Assembly (NCBI GenBank): GCA_903918195.1
Contig: CAIXDS010000233.1
Span: forward strand, 1-56,852
Reading direction: 5' to 3'
Length of the DNA stretch: 56,852 nt
DNA from: an uncultured Acetobacteraceae bacterium
GTDB lineage: Bacteria > Pseudomonadota > Alphaproteobacteria > Acetobacterales > Acetobacteraceae
The notes under the pieces were generated by a model that ran no database searches, was not told the origin of the DNA, and saw only the letters and a list, made by a program, of their open reading frames with translations. Of the stretch, positions 56,712 through 56,852 are shown piece after piece. Every line of letters starts with the position of its first letter. Position 1 is the stretch's first letter. The position numbers were made by a program, and so were the translations under genes.

Positions 56712-56852
56712 TCAGATGGCGAAGCTGATCGGCTCAGTGGTCGGCCGGCGCAGGCCGGCGGTCGCGGCCCGGCGCAGCAGGTCGTCCAGCGTGAGGGCGG
56801 CCAGCCGGTCGCGCGCCGCCGACTCGAGTTCCTCCCAGAGCCCGTCCACCAC
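56712..56852 (-). CDS. Rrf2-family regulator, C-terminal fragment (partial)
   Basis: The frame enters from the window end and stops at 56712. The 46 visible residues read VVDGLWEELESAARDRLAAL then TLDDLLRRA and end PISFAI. The pattern LW-ELE-A---L--LTLDDLL is the usual C-terminus of Rrf2/IscR-type regulators. The DNA-binding domain and any cluster cysteines lie outside the window. Confidence 0.6.
   Translation of the reverse strand: MVDGLWEELESAARDRLAALTLDDLLRRAATAGLRRPTTEPISFAI

Noticed and set aside
56675..56722. Short repeats of GGTCAGATG near the window end
   Set aside because: Three imperfect copies of about 14 bases are too short and degenerate to call a functional repeat; the last copy includes the stop codon of the partial Rrf2 gene.

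Overview
The window is high-GC DNA from a phototrophic alphaproteobacterium, most likely a purple non-sulfur member of the Rhodospirillales and perhaps of the Acetobacteraceae. Three things support this: four light-harvesting antenna gene pairs of the Phaeospirillum molischianum LH2 type, an alphaproteobacterial SOS box (GTTC-N7-GTTC) upstream of lexA, and alphaproteobacterial forms of several housekeeping genes. No tRNA, rRNA, insertion sequence or CRISPR array was recognised.

Bases 1-9.5 kb (minus strand) hold pyrB, a pyrC-like gene, a His-rich membrane protein gene, plsY, dprA and topA as one tightly overlapping operon, preceded by gltX. Bases 9.6-17.1 kb hold comEC (plus strand), then a tiny lipoprotein gene and lexA, moeA, moaC, trpC, trpD and trpG (minus strand). 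The uptake gene comEC and the recombination mediator dprA lie in the same window.

Bases 17.3-21.9 kb look like an insertion between trpG and trpE. The segment carries a periplasmic polysaccharide-deacetylase-like gene, an orphan NarL-type response regulator, four tandem pucBA pairs with a perfect PpsR/CrtJ-type site upstream, and a small HTH protein gene. The core block then resumes with trpE and ppiD (minus strand), followed by tpiA, secG, a glycosyltransferase gene and pyrG (plus strand) up to 29.7 kb.

Bases 29.8-41.3 kb are the most interesting part. A coupled kaiC-kaiB-kaiB-hybrid histidine kinase operon is followed by a cysteine amidase-like gene of the BPSL0067 family. Next come two tandem bacteriophytochrome kinases, an Rcp1-like response regulator and a REC-HisKA_3 kinase. 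This is a compact clock and red/far-red sensing island about 8.5 kb from the antenna genes. A link to the antenna genes and their orphan regulator is an inference.

Bases 41.3-46.8 kb hold metabolic genes on the minus strand: an OsmC-like protein, a Cys/Met-metabolism PLP enzyme with an SGNH hydrolase, and a patatin-like phospholipase with two acetoacetate decarboxylase paralogs. One paralog lacks the Schiff-base lysine. Bases 47.0-54.1 kb are a catechol meta-cleavage operon (the 4-oxalocrotonate branch, with an activating ferredoxin). It is divergent from a GntR/FCD regulator, and a FadR-type palindrome lies between them. The window ends with a cytochrome b561 gene, an IclR regulator gene and the 3' end of a probable Rrf2 regulator gene.
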